Source: Methanocorpusculum parvum | GTDB taxonomy: Archaea > Halobacteriota > Methanomicrobia > Methanomicrobiales > Methanocorpusculaceae | Direction of reading: 5' to 3' | Assembly (NCBI GenBank): GCA_002287215.1 | Contig: LMVO01000002.1 | Location: 1-64,000, forward strand | DNA: 64,000 nt | Shown here: positions 18,013 through 27,088 of the stretch, one piece after another | Position numbering within the stretch: position 1 is the first letter of the stretch | Layout of the letters: each line of letters starts with the position of its first letter | Made by a program: the position numbers and the translations under genes | Notes under the pieces: model-generated | What the model was told of the DNA's origin: nothing | Database searches by the model: none | The model's input: only the letters and a program-made list of their open reading frames with translations

Positions 18013-18170
18013 TATATTGTTTCTGCTTTTGCTTGGAAAAATGTAAATTAGAATGACTGCACATATTTTTTGTCTCTTTGTTCATTTATTCATGGAGGAG
18101 TGGATTTTTCATAGTATACTTATTTCATCTTCATGGACATATAAAAATAGGATTAGGCAACCTATCTCAG

Positions 18171-19643
18171 ATGTCAAAACCCATCATCTCCAATATCATG
18201 CGTATCCCGGCAATACAGCGCCAGAGTACCCTCTCTCTTCTATCGACAATAACCATCACCTTTTTCGGATTTATCTCCACCATGCTCTTTTCCCACCTCC
18301 TTGGCAAAGATCTGATGGGGGTGTACTATCTTTTCCTTGCGTATTACGGCGTCTTCAACATGATCGGGGACGGAGGATTTGGACAAGCCGCAGTGAAAAG
18401 GATATCCGAGGGAAATGATCAGAATGCATATATTACCGCGTATGCAAGTCTGCGTGCTCTACTCATCATCGTTTCGACATTGCTCCTTCTTCTGCTGAGT
18501 CCCTACTTTATCGATCTGCAGTCATATGATCTTGTTCTCTGGATCATCATCGCACTTACGGCTTCATTTTTTGGCCACACGGTAACCTATGGAATTTATG
18601 GCCTGGGCCATGTTGGCATATACAGCATATCCAACGGCATAAGTGAGTTTGTCAGAATAGTATTCCAGATCATAGCGGTTCTTCTTGGATTCTCAGTATT
18701 CGGATTATTCGGCGGAGTTATTGCGGGCATCATCATTTCCGGAATCATCTGCTTAAAATATTTCACCTTCAGACCTGCAAAATTCAGTTTCCGTCACATC
18801 AGCAGCCTTGCGGTGTACGGATTCTGGATATTTCTGATAGGGACCGGATCCATCGTTTTTGCCTATGCTGATACGATTTTCATAGGTTATTTTATGACTA
18901 ACGGTGATGTCGGCGTCTATCGTACCGCATATCAGTTCACCTCTCTTGCTGCATTTCTTTCAGTTGCAATTGCCACAACTCTCACCCCGAAAATCAGTCA
19001 CTGGAGTTCAAACAGTCAGATGGATCGAATCTCTCCCGCGGTGACCCGCGGGATAACTATGTCACTTATCCTCGCAATTCCTGTTGCTTTTGGTGGAATC
19101 CTTCTTTCAGAACGATTGCTATACTTCTTCTACGGCGCTGATTTCGCCACGGGTTCTACAGTATGTTCTATTCTGCTTGTCATGCAGATCATCGCAGTGT
19201 TCACCCTGCTTCTTGGCGTCGGGCTTACCGCCTCGGATCACGCCCGTCAGGCATTCTATGCCGCCGGTATTGCCGCCCTCCTTAATATTGTTCTCAATGT
19301 AACCTTGATCCCGATCTTTGGGATAAACGGCGCCGCGGTCGCAACACTGATAAGTTACACCCTGAACGCCATTCTGATCTCGCATTTCCTGAAACGCTAC
19401 ATCACCATCCGTCTTGAACTCCTCCCGATTGCCCACATCGTCATCGCCTCCGTTGTCATGGCACTCTTCGTATTCATATACATCCGGTTCATCCCTCTTG
19501 ACAATGTTCTCGTGACCCTTATCCCGGTTATCATCGGCGCTCTCATCTACATCCTCGTATTGCTGAAACTTGATCACGGCATCCGTGATGAAATCGCCGG
19601 CATGATAACAACTTTCGGCCTGCCCTGGCCGAAATGGCTGTGA
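18171..19643 (+). CDS. Oligosaccharide flippase, polysaccharide transporter family
   Basis: A 490-residue membrane protein with about fourteen hydrophobic segments, the plan of MOP-superfamily (Wzx/AglR-like) flippases that move lipid-linked glycans across the membrane. It shows the N-terminal amphipathic start LSLLSTITITFFGFISTMLFS, LLGKDLMGVYYLFLAYYGVFN, and ADTIFIGYFMTNGDVGVYRTAYQ in the middle. Start taken at ATG 18171 (MSKPIISN), ahead of the first helix; the longer frame from 18078 has no ribosome site. Base composition is nearer the genome norm than in the glycosyltransferase at 16.7 kb, so the island is not uniform in origin. Confidence 0.9.
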   Translation: MSKPIISNIMRIPAIQRQSTLSLLSTITITFFGFISTMLFSHLLGKDLMGVYYLFLAYYGVFNMIGDGGFGQAAVKRISEGNDQNAYITAYASLRALLIIVSTLLLLLLSPYFIDLQSYDLVLWIIIALTASFFGHTVTYGIYGLGHVGIYSISNGISEFVRIVFQIIAVLLGFSVFGLFGGVIAGIIISGIICLKYFTFRPAKFSFRHISSLAVYGFWIFLIGTGSIVFAYADTIFIGYFMTNGDVGVYRTAYQFTSLAAFLSVAIATTLTPKISHWSSNSQMDRISPAVTRGITMSLILAIPVAFGGILLSERLLYFFYGADFATGSTVCSILLVMQIIAVFTLLLGVGLTASDHARQAFYAAGIAALLNIVLNVTLIPIFGINGAAVATLISYTLNAILISHFLKRYITIRLELLPIAHIVIASVVMALFVFIYIRFIPLDNVLVTLIPVIIGALIYILVLLKLDHGIRDEIAGMITTFGLPWPKWL

Positions 19644-19661
19644 CCCCTGCCCTTATTTCCC

Positions 19662-19669
19662 TATAAAAG
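19662..19669 (+). promoter_or_regulatory. TATA box before the DUF457-type hydrolase gene
   Basis: TATAAAAG ends 17 bp before the ATG at 19687, so transcription would start at or just after the start codon region; a nearly leaderless mRNA is likely. Confidence 0.45.
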
Positions 19670-19686
19670 AAATACTTCTCCAACAA

Positions 19687-20457
19687 ATGAAAGGTATCAC
19701 TCACATCACCCTCACTCTGGCAACGATGCTTGTTATCCTTGCGCCGTTAACTCCGTCTCTCCTCACATGGGAATCGATTCCGGCGGTGCTTCTTCTCCTC
19801 CTTGGCGCTTTCTTCGGCTCGCTCACCCCCGATATTGATAAAGGAAAGGAAGCTGCGATATATCATGCAGAAATTCCCGGTGCCCGGGGCAGAAAATTTC
19901 ATCTCACGCCGGTATTCGGTTATGCCCTCTACTATGCCTGCTACAAACCGCTTCAGTTTATTTTCCGGATAATCTTCGGTAAAAAAATATATGCTATACA
20001 CGGACACCGTGAACTCCCCCACTCGCCAATAGGTGTTTTTCTCATCTCAGCTCTTGTTACGATCTATATCTGGCTCATATGCTTCGCGCTTTCATTCGTT
20101 CCGAATCTATATTTCCTGTATAACAACTCGCTCATCTATGTGTTCGGCTCAGCATTTCTCCTGGGCTGTTTCCTTCATTTAATCGAAGATACCTGCGATA
20201 ATTCCGGGATCCATTACTTCTATCCGTTCAGTTTCAGCCGCCTTCGCGGTAGGATCAAAGGAGACGGGACTGATGTCCAGCCAAAGATCTTTGTCGTCAT
20301 TCTGTTGATAGCTGCCGTTGTTCTCGTTACTCTTTCTCTCACCGGTATCATCCCCGCGGGATTGGTTTATCCGACAACACTTATGGTCCCGATCGTGCTC
20401 TGGGTCATCTTCCTGAAAGCGTCCGGAGTTCCTGCAAAAAAAGAGATCCGGGAATAA
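19687..20457 (+). CDS. Membrane-bound metal-dependent hydrolase (YdjM/DUF457 type)
   Basis: A 256-residue protein with six or so hydrophobic helices. Conserved polar residues typical of this family are seen inside or next to helices: the first histidine in MKGITHITLT, GSLTPDIDKGK (about residues 44-54), GHRELPHSPIG and GCFLHLIEDTCDNSGIHYFYPF. These His/Asp residues are the proposed metal site. The physiological substrate of the family is unknown. The C-terminus has two further helices. It is downstream of the flippase by 43 bp but has its own promoter. Confidence 0.82.
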   Translation: MKGITHITLTLATMLVILAPLTPSLLTWESIPAVLLLLLGAFFGSLTPDIDKGKEAAIYHAEIPGARGRKFHLTPVFGYALYYACYKPLQFIFRIIFGKKIYAIHGHRELPHSPIGVFLISALVTIYIWLICFALSFVPNLYFLYNNSLIYVFGSAFLLGCFLHLIEDTCDNSGIHYFYPFSFSRLRGRIKGDGTDVQPKIFVVILLIAAVVLVTLSLTGIIPAGLVYPTTLMVPIVLWVIFLKASGVPAKKEIRE

Positions 20458-20489
20458 GCTTCTAATCCTGAAGAACCAAATATATATCC

Positions 20490-21689
20490 ATGTATAAACT
20501 CGTCTGTGTACACTGCGGCGCCGAGTATCCCCCCGACGCGATAGTGTATAATTGTGAGAAATGCGGCCATCTGCTTGCAGTAAAATATGATCTGAGCAAG
20601 ATCACGATCACCCACGAAGAGATTTTACAGCGCCCGATCTCCCTTTGGCGCTACAAAGAGTTCCTGCCGGTGAAAATCGAACCCGTCACCCTTCAGGAGG
20701 GAGGCACACCTCTGTATCACCTGAAAAAACTTGGTGAGGAGATGGGGCTGACCAATCTATATGCAAAGCACGAGGGAATGAATCCGTCGGGATCGTTCAA
20801 AGACCGCGGCATGACGCTTGGTGTTTCCATGGCAAAACAGCTCGGCAAAAATATCGTTGCCTGTGCATCCACTGGAAACACCTCGGCATCTATGGCGGTT
20901 TACGCAGCAAAAGCAGGAATGCCGGCTGTTGTTTTACTTCCTGCAGGTCATGTTGCTCTTGGAAAAGTTGCTCAGGCACTCATGCATGGAGCAAAGGTCA
21001 TCTCGATCCGCGGCAACTTTGACCGCGCGCTTGAGATGGTTCATGAACTCTGTCTCTCCCATGGGATCTATCTCTTAAACTCCATCAACCCGTATCGTCT
21101 TGAAGGACAGAAGACCATTGGATTCGAGGTAGTCGATCAGCTTGGCTGCGTTCCGGACAGGATCGTTCTGCCGGTAGGAAATGCCGGAAATATCTCTGCA
21201 GTCTACAAAGGACTTTGCGAGTGGAAGGAGATCGGATACATTGACCGCCTTCCAAAAATGACCGCGATCCAGGCAGAAGGCGCAGCTCCGGTCGTTGCTG
21301 CGATCAAAGGTCAGCTTCCGGAAGTTATTGTTGAGCAGAACCCCGAGACGGTTGCTTCTGCGATCCGTATCGGTGCTCCGGTGAATGCAGAAAAAGCTCT
21401 GCGCGCGATCCGCGAGACCGGCGGAACTGCAGAGTCCGTGACCGATGCCGAGATCCTTGCTATGCAGCGTGATCTTGCCAGATACGAAGGTATTGGTGTA
21501 GAACCCGCATCTGCAGCTTCAGTTGCAGGTATTCGCAAGATGGCAGAGATGGGACTTCTCGACAAGGACGAAAAGATCGTCTGTGTCGTGACCGGCCACC
21601 TGCTGAAAGATCCAGAAACTGTAATCAAACAATGCGCTCCGCCAATCGAGATCGATCCAACCATCGAAGCACTGCTTGCTGTATTGTAA
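20490..21689 (+). CDS. thrC: Threonine synthase
   Basis: A 399-residue PLP enzyme converting O-phosphohomoserine to threonine. The N-terminus has a rubredoxin-like zinc ribbon, CVHCGAEYP then CEKCG. Lys104 in PSGSFKDRGM is the PLP Schiff-base residue, ASTGNTSASMAVYAAKAG binds the cofactor phosphate side, and VLPVGNAGNISA is the later phosphate loop. The substrate-binding QEGGTPL is also present. Length and zinc ribbon fit the archaeal and class II bacterial-like ThrC. The 3' end overlaps the next gene by 58 bp in another frame. Confidence 0.94.
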   Translation: MYKLVCVHCGAEYPPDAIVYNCEKCGHLLAVKYDLSKITITHEEILQRPISLWRYKEFLPVKIEPVTLQEGGTPLYHLKKLGEEMGLTNLYAKHEGMNPSGSFKDRGMTLGVSMAKQLGKNIVACASTGNTSASMAVYAAKAGMPAVVLLPAGHVALGKVAQALMHGAKVISIRGNFDRALEMVHELCLSHGIYLLNSINPYRLEGQKTIGFEVVDQLGCVPDRIVLPVGNAGNISAVYKGLCEWKEIGYIDRLPKMTAIQAEGAAPVVAAIKGQLPEVIVEQNPETVASAIRIGAPVNAEKALRAIRETGGTAESVTDAEILAMQRDLARYEGIGVEPASAASVAGIRKMAEMGLLDKDEKIVCVVTGHLLKDPETVIKQCAPPIEIDPTIEALLAVL

Positions 21690-22276
21690 GCATCTTTGTG
21701 ATTCTGCTTGCTTTGTTTGCAGTCCCTGCGGCTGCAAACTCTGCAACGTATTTTGTATCTGAGGACGGGACCGTTCTTACGGCGAATGCTACTCTTATCA
21801 ACCAGAGTACATTTCTGCTGGTGAAACCCGGATTTTTAGGTGAGGAGATCGCCCTTCCTGTAGACAATCTGACGATCCAAAACGAGAGCGGCATTGTCGA
21901 GTTTACCCAGAATGGAAAAACCGTCTCGTTTCCAGCAGGAAACTATACGCTGAATTACTCTGCGAAGATCGAGAACGGGCTGATCTATCTGAGATATGCC
22001 GAGCCGTACAATGTATCCATCTATCTGCCGGAGAAGTTTCAGACAGGACATCTGATCTTAGGCACGGTTGGGAACGGAGGGGTCGTATCTTCATCGGACA
22101 ACTCGTCCTATGGTTCGATGGTAACGTTTGAGAATACGAATACTGCCTCTCTCACGTTTTATGATGACGTGCGCGAACCTCTGCTCTATCTTTTCCTCGG
22201 GATATGGGGAGTTGTGTTTGTCATTGCCGGTGTCAGGTATTTCAGACTGAAAAGAAAGCCGATCAGGGATTTCTAA
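21632..22276 (+). CDS. Predicted membrane-anchored surface protein
   Basis: A 214-residue protein with a basic N-terminus, a hydrophobic signal segment (CCIVSIFVILLALFAVPAAA, about residues 16-35), an extracellular beta-rich region with several N-glycosylation sequons (NAT, NQS, NLT, NES, NYT, NVS, NSS), and one C-terminal helix (about residues 187-204) followed by RLKRKPIRDF. It overlaps the end of thrC by 58 bp; ATG 21632 is the only ATG that keeps the complete signal peptide. It may belong to DUF5803, but I am not certain. Function is unknown; the topology is type I, with most of the protein outside. Confidence 0.72.
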   Translation: MRSANRDRSNHRSTACCIVSIFVILLALFAVPAAANSATYFVSEDGTVLTANATLINQSTFLLVKPGFLGEEIALPVDNLTIQNESGIVEFTQNGKTVSFPAGNYTLNYSAKIENGLIYLRYAEPYNVSIYLPEKFQTGHLILGTVGNGGVVSSSDNSSYGSMVTFENTNTASLTFYDDVREPLLYLFLGIWGVVFVIAGVRYFRLKRKPIRDF

Positions 22277-22289
22277 AAAAACGAACCCA

Positions 22290-22315
22290 CCTCCTTTTCT
22301 TTTTGTTTTTTATTT
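22290..22315. terminator. T-rich tract at a convergent gene junction
   Basis: CTTTTCTTTTTGTTTTTTATTTA lies shortly after the surface-protein stop and before the convergent porB end. Oligo-T tracts alone terminate transcription in archaea, so this is a plausible terminator for the rightward transcript. Confidence 0.45.
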
Positions 22316-22413
22316 ACTCACGACTTCATTGATTTGTGTAAGCGTCGGCAAATGTATTTGGGTCAGGTGAACTGATTAAAAAAAGAGATTGGAAGTATTT
22401 TCTGATACTGATC

Positions 22414-23304
22414 TTATTCAATATCAATGCCGTATTTCTTGGCATTTTTATCTGCGATGGCCTGGATCTTTGCGATCTCGGCATCGTTTCTTACGGGTTT
22501 GAAGAGATGGCGGAAACGTTTCTGGGCTTTGAGATAATCATCGACCGGCACTCTCTTGACTTTCTTCACGGTCGCAAGTTCTCCGTCAATCACTTCATAG
22601 TTGACCCAGAGTCCGCATTCAACTGCCATTCTCCCGATCTCCATCGTCTTGGCGCCGTCGAATCCCCATCCGGTGCAGCAGGGTGTGTGAACCTGGATAT
22701 AGCAGGGGCCTTTTGTATTTCGTGCCTTTTCGACCTTTTTCATCAGATCCGCAGGGTAAGCCATTGATGCAGTGGCAACATAAGGCGACCCGTGCGCGAC
22801 GAGGATCTGCGGGTAATCCTTCTTAGGGAGGTTGTTTCCGGTCGAGCAGACACCTGCGGGCGATGTGGTCGTGTCAGCGTCGTATGGTGTTGCTCCGGAC
22901 CGCTGGATTCCTGTGTTCATGTATGCTTCATTGTCGTAGCAGATGTACGTGAAGTCATGTCCGCGTTCAAATGCACCGGAGATACAGAGTGTGCCGATAT
23001 CCACCGTGGCGCCGTCCCCGCCGAAGACGAGGATCTTTTCGGTGTCCAGGCGTCCCTGCTTTTTGAGGGATGCTTCGATACCCGATGCTACTGCGGAAGC
23101 GTTTTCGAAGAGTGAGTGGATCCAGGGAGTTTTCCATGCGGTTTCCGGGTAAGGAGTGGAAAAGACTTCCAGACATCCCGTCGAGTTGACGACGATCGTG
23201 TTTTCGCCGTAGCCTTTCAGGATCATACGGACTGCAGATGATGCTCCGCATCCGCCGCAGGCTCTGTGCCCGCACTCAAAGTTTTCAATTGATCTGTCTA
23301 CCAT
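22414..23304 (-). CDS. porB: Pyruvate:ferredoxin oxidoreductase (pyruvate synthase), beta subunit
   Basis: A 296-residue thiamine pyrophosphate-binding subunit. After the start come the cluster-ligand cysteines in [12 protein letters not shown], then the TPP motif [10 protein letters not shown] and, about 30 residues on, NEAYMNTG. A later cysteine in [11 protein letters not shown] is also conserved in PorB. Start taken at ATG 23304, one base after the porA stop; the longer frame overlaps porA. It is the last gene of porCDAB. The complex makes pyruvate from acetyl-CoA and CO2 using reduced ferredoxin in autotrophic methanogens. Confidence 0.93.
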   Translation of the reverse strand: MVDRSIENFECGHRACGGCGASSAVRMILKGYGENTIVVNSTGCLEVFSTPYPETAWKTPWIHSLFENASAVASGIEASLKKQGRLDTEKILVFGGDGATVDIGTLCISGAFERGHDFTYICYDNEAYMNTGIQRSGATPYDADTTTSPAGVCSTGNNLPKKDYPQILVAHGSPYVATASMAYPADLMKKVEKARNTKGPCYIQVHTPCCTGWGFDGAKTMEIGRMAVECGLWVNYEVIDGELATVKKVKRVPVDDYLKAQKRFRHLFKPVRNDAEIAKIQAIADKNAKKYGIDIE

Positions 23305-23305
23305 T

Positions 23306-24463
23306 TTAGAGCACCTCCTCGCGTAATCCGTAGAACATGTCGCCTTCACCTTTCTCAGCGAGTTCGACAATCTTTTTGATGTCTTTCTTTCTCACATCGC
23401 GGCCGCCGAGACCAAGGATGTAGTCGTAGACCGGTATGTTCGAACCATAACATGCCTCCTTGATTTCAATTGCGACGGCTCCTTTTGCACCCAGACTGAC
23501 ATTTTTATCGAGAACTGCGATGGTGTTGACATGAGCAAGAGCTTTTGCCAAATCAGTCGACGGGAATGGACGGAAGCAGCGGAGATTCAAGAGTCCGACC
23601 TTCTTTCCTTCAGCACGCATCTCATCGATCGCGTCTTTAACGGTCCCGCAGATCGAACCCATTGCAACGATCGCGGTTTCTGCATCTTCAAGTTTGTAAC
23701 CGACGACGAGTTCAGAATAGTCACGACCGAACAGTTCGCCGAACTCTTTGCCGTATTTTTTGATGGCTTCTGCTGCGCGGTGGACTGCCTGGTCGTGTTC
23801 GTATCTGAATTCCAGATAGTATTCCGGTGTGGCATACATACCAAAGGAGATCGGATCCTTTGCATCCAGTTTCTGGTAGGGGTTGAATGGTCCGAGGAAT
23901 GAGTCAACGAGTTCCTGTGACGGAAGATCGACCGGTTCATACACGTGAGACAGGATAAATCCGTCAAAGCAGACGAATGCCGGAAGCAGAATGTTATGAT
24001 CTTCGCAGACTTTGTATGCGAGGATGTGCATGTCGATTGCTTCCTGGTTGTCTTCTGCATACAGCTGGATCCAGCCCGAGTCTCTCATCATGATGGAGTC
24101 CTGCTGGTCGTTCCAGATCGAGAGAGGAGCGGAGATCGCGCGGTTTGCGATACCCATAACGATCGGGAGTCTCATACCAGCTGAGTTGAACACGACCTCG
24201 GCCATCAGGGCGAGACCCTGTGAAGTTGTGGCCGAGTAGACTCTGCTTCCTGCGGCCGATGCGCCGATACAGGCAGAGAGCGCTGAAAATTCAGACTCCA
24301 CGCAGATGTATTCGGCATCAAGTCTTCCGTCCGCAACGATCGATGCGAGTCCTTCGACGATGTGGGTCTGGGGGGTGATCGGATATGCGGATATGACCTG
24401 CGGTCTGCAGAGACGGACGGTCTCCGCGATGGCGATCGAGCCCTCCATAATTTCCATCGTCAT
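23306..24463 (-). CDS. porA: Pyruvate:ferredoxin oxidoreductase, alpha subunit
   Basis: A 385-residue subunit with the family signature [12 protein letters not shown] near residue 25, [19 protein letters not shown], and [10 protein letters not shown] transketolase C-terminal-like domain II follows from about residue 255 ([19 protein letters not shown]) with [12 protein letters not shown]. The gene directly follows porD and precedes porB. Pyruvate rather than 2-oxoglutarate or branched-chain specificity is inferred from the four-gene gamma-delta-alpha-beta order and the alpha-subunit sequence. Confidence 0.93.
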   Translation of the reverse strand: MTMEIMEGSIAIAETVRLCRPQVISAYPITPQTHIVEGLASIVADGRLDAEYICVESEFSALSACIGASAAGSRVYSATTSQGLALMAEVVFNSAGMRLPIVMGIANRAISAPLSIWNDQQDSIMMRDSGWIQLYAEDNQEAIDMHILAYKVCEDHNILLPAFVCFDGFILSHVYEPVDLPSQELVDSFLGPFNPYQKLDAKDPISFGMYATPEYYLEFRYEHDQAVHRAAEAIKKYGKEFGELFGRDYSELVVGYKLEDAETAIVAMGSICGTVKDAIDEMRAEGKKVGLLNLRCFRPFPSTDLAKALAHVNTIAVLDKNVSLGAKGAVAIEIKEACYGSNIPVYDYILGLGGRDVRKKDIKKIVELAEKGEGDMFYGLREEVL

Positions 24464-24730
24464 TTATTTTTCCTCCTTAATCATAGTGATCGCCTTCGCT
24501 TTGTCAGGACATTCTTCGGCACACATGCCGCATCCTTTACAGAAGTCAAGATCGATAGAATAGGTTTTGTCAGGATTCTGATTGATGCAGCCCTCCGGAC
24601 AGATCAGCTGACATGTTCCGCATTTTGTACATTTTTCCGTGTCCATTACGGGGTAGAATACTCTCCATGAACCGGTTTTGTTGTTTCTGCTGTTTCCGGG
24701 ACGTGCCGTACAGCCAATTCCAAGAGCCAT
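24464..24730 (-). CDS. porD: Pyruvate:ferredoxin oxidoreductase, delta (ferredoxin) subunit
   Basis: An 88-residue polyferredoxin-like subunit. Two 4Fe-4S motifs are visible, CTKCGTCQLICPEGC and CKGCGMCAEECPDKA. The N-terminal GCTARPGNS-NKTGSWRVFYPV is diagnostic of PorD. Its start overlaps the porC stop by one base (TAATG). The clusters pass electrons between external ferredoxin and the catalytic subunits. Confidence 0.94.
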   Translation of the reverse strand: MALGIGCTARPGNSRNNKTGSWRVFYPVMDTEKCTKCGTCQLICPEGCINQNPDKTYSIDLDFCKGCGMCAEECPDKAKAITMIKEEK

Positions 24731-25278
24731 TATACGCGTCCCTCCTTTACCATAGCGTATGCACGTTTTGCTGCGGCGATATTGGTGTCTGCAAGTTTCT
24801 TGTCGAATCTCTCTTTGATTGCACCTTCAAGAGCTTCGAGAGTGATCTCTCCGCTTGCGGCGGCAAATGCTCCCATCAGAGTTGTATTGGTGATGGGAAG
24901 ACCTATTTCTTCAAGAGCGATCTTTGTCGCGTCAATGACGATCAGTTTGACACCTTTTGGGAGATTGTAGCCTGACCCGTCTTTCTCGGTGTTGATAATG
25001 GCGATACCGCCATCAGACATGCCTGCAAATACATTCACATCGCGAATAAGCGTGCTGTCCTGAACGATGATGTAGTCCGGCTCATAGATCTGACTTCGAA
25101 GGCGGATTTTTTCATCGCTGAACCGCACAAATGCCTGCACGGGAGCTCCGCGGCGTTCGACACCAAACGCCGGAAATGCCTGTGAATAGACGCCTGCGGT
25201 GAATGCTGCTGTTGCTATTAATTCTGCAGCAGTCACCGAGCCCTGTCCACCTCTTCCGTGGATGCGTAGTTCTCTCAT
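24730..25278 (-). CDS. porC: Pyruvate:ferredoxin oxidoreductase, gamma subunit
   Basis: A 182-residue subunit starting MRELRIHGRGGQGSVTAAE, the invariant gamma-subunit N-terminus. GVERRGAPVQAFVR and NTTLMGAFAAASG are also conserved. Start taken at 25278; the in-frame ATG at 25296 is upstream of the conserved opening. First gene of the operon; a TATA-like AAATATAAG lies just upstream on the minus strand (around 25282-25292), close enough to suggest a short leader from an element further upstream or an unusual start. Confidence 0.92.
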   Translation of the reverse strand: MRELRIHGRGGQGSVTAAELIATAAFTAGVYSQAFPAFGVERRGAPVQAFVRFSDEKIRLRSQIYEPDYIIVQDSTLIRDVNVFAGMSDGGIAIINTEKDGSGYNLPKGVKLIVIDATKIALEEIGLPITNTTLMGAFAAASGEITLEALEGAIKERFDKKLADTNIAAAKRAYAMVKEGRV

Positions 25279-25382
25279 AACACTTATATTTATCACGATT
25301 AATCAATATGAATTTACTGTTTGCAAATTTTTCCAAAAAAGACCGAACGTACGAAAAACAGATGCGGAGTGGGGGTGAATAA

Positions 25383-26267
25383 TTATTTGCAGGGTTGTAC
25401 AGCCGATATTCCCAATATCTCCTTTGCTCCGCCGAAAATATCTCTTGCCATAAGCGCGAGACCTTCGGATGCTGCCCATTCGTCATACACTATGACCGGC
25501 TTTTGGAGTAAAGCGGAGATCTCCTCTGCCAATTCAGGAGCAAGACTTCCAGCCAGGGCAATCGGAGCCTCGCGGGCAAGAAGAAGAAGTGAGGCGCATT
25601 CCATTGCAGCCCACATTGCGATAGCCGGCTTTTGATACTTCGCCTCAAGATGGTAGGAGGCACCCGCCGTAGTAAACGCCTCGTTGGCCGTACACGTTCC
25701 CTCATCGATTCGTCTGATCGCATCCACATCCAGGGCCCCATGCTGGGTTCCCGGCGCGAAGACGCATGCATCGAATGCTCCTGCAATCTTTCCGTTGATG
25801 ACAAGAAGTGAAACGGTGTTCGAACTGATGTCGGATACGATAAAAGTGTCATGAAGCGTCTGTTTTGCAAGATAGGCGATCCCGAGTTTTTCCGGGCTTG
25901 TCTGATGGGAATACACTTTGAATCTTGGATCAGTATCAGACCCCCGGTGAATTCCCGGGATGACTACTGCGGGAATTCCTGATTCTTTTATGATATCGAA
26001 GACCCGTGTCCCTCCGCCGATATGTTCGCCGGCTCCGTCACGGGTGATGACCCCGCGGTTTTTCAACTGAGCAATCGGTGTTATTTTCGAAAAATTATCG
26101 CCCATAGAGTAGCATACGGCAAACCCATCTATCTCTTCAACGGGACAGAGTTTTTCGAGAGATGACAGTTCAAATTTTTTTGCCGCTTCTCTGGATATTT
26201 TGAGATGCCTGCCGTTTTCTGTTGCGAACCGAAGAGACGTTGTCCCATGGTCGACTCCGATATACAT
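25383..26267 (-). CDS. Methanogenesis marker protein 12 (ASKHA-fold kinase-like)
   Basis: A 294-residue protein starting MYIGVDHGTTSLRFA, an ASKHA phosphate-1 motif, with later DISSNTVSLL (phosphate-2-like) and GSLAPELAEE near the C-terminus. Length and sequence match the family annotated as methanogenesis marker 12, restricted to methanogens and of unknown function. Start taken at 26267; the frame extends to 26447 but that part overlaps the divergent J-domain gene and lacks family features. It is transcribed divergently from that gene across 65 bp. Confidence 0.88.
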   Translation of the reverse strand: MYIGVDHGTTSLRFATENGRHLKISREAAKKFELSSLEKLCPVEEIDGFAVCYSMGDNFSKITPIAQLKNRGVITRDGAGEHIGGGTRVFDIIKESGIPAVVIPGIHRGSDTDPRFKVYSHQTSPEKLGIAYLAKQTLHDTFIVSDISSNTVSLLVINGKIAGAFDACVFAPGTQHGALDVDAIRRIDEGTCTANEAFTTAGASYHLEAKYQKPAIAMWAAMECASLLLLAREAPIALAGSLAPELAEEISALLQKPVIVYDEWAASEGLALMARDIFGGAKEILGISAVQPCK

Positions 26268-26332
26268 ACTGGTATTGTATAGCTCGAATATGAGATAAGT
26301 TCTATCCTTTATAACGTCAATAGAATAAGCAA

Positions 26333-27085
26333 ATGGGCGATTCCCACTATGATACACTCGGCGTAGCCGAAAATGCTGCGCCGGAGATGATAAAAAAAGC
26401 CTATGTTTCTCTCGTAAAAGAGTTCCACCCGGATCATGCGGGTTCAAACGAGGACAAACAGCAGGAGTACAACGAGCGGCTGCTCAAAATAATGGCGGCA
26501 TATGAGATCCTCAGCAATCCGGAATCCAAAGCGGCGTACGATCAGGAGCGTGCCGGCATACCTGCGGCCCCTTCACCCCGCGGTAAAAAAATGTCAGGGA
26601 TGCCGACAAAAAGCGGCGACATTGAAACGGAGTATCCTGTGTCCATGACGATTGCCGCGTATGGAAAAGGCAAGATCCCGATGAAGGTCGCCGGAGAAAA
26701 AGTCGTTATCAAAGTATACCCCGGAGTCAGGAGATACAGGATCGAGAACAAAGGCGTACCTGTCGAAGGAAAACCGCGCGGAGATCTGTATGTAACCCTT
26801 AAAGTGATCCCGGAAGAAAACTGGGAGATCGATGACGCTGCAAACGATCTGATATGCCGTCTGCAGATCCCGCCAAAAACCGCAGAACAGGGAGGGACGA
26901 TTCCCCTCACTCTTCTCTTCAAGAAAACCATCAAAATCACTGTGCCTGCCGGTGTAAAAACAGGAGACCGTTTCGCCCCGCCGGAAGGAAAAGGTCTCGG
27001 AGTTCAGTCTCCGAAGAAAAAAGGCAACATCATCATTGAGGTTGAGGTTGCAAAGAAAAAAGGGCTCTTTGGGCTTTTTGGATAA
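26333..27085 (+). CDS. J-domain protein with CbpA-like C-terminal domain
   Basis: A 250-residue protein. The J-domain (residues 5-66) has the HPD tripeptide in KEFHPDHAG and the closing AYEILSNPESKAAYD. There is no zinc-finger region. From about residue 95 a DnaJ C-terminal substrate-binding fold follows (GDLYVTLKVIPEENWEIDDAANDL; FKKTIKITVPAGVKTGDRF), shorter than in CbpA. The C-terminus ends GLFGLFG. It probably recruits Hsp70 to particular clients. A TATA-like CTTTATAACG lies about 20 bp upstream. It is followed after 3 bp by an unknown gene. Confidence 0.85.
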   Translation: MGDSHYDTLGVAENAAPEMIKKAYVSLVKEFHPDHAGSNEDKQQEYNERLLKIMAAYEILSNPESKAAYDQERAGIPAAPSPRGKKMSGMPTKSGDIETEYPVSMTIAAYGKGKIPMKVAGEKVVIKVYPGVRRYRIENKGVPVEGKPRGDLYVTLKVIPEENWEIDDAANDLICRLQIPPKTAEQGGTIPLTLLFKKTIKITVPAGVKTGDRFAPPEGKGLGVQSPKKKGNIIIEVEVAKKKGLFGLFG

Positions 27086-27088
27086 AAC

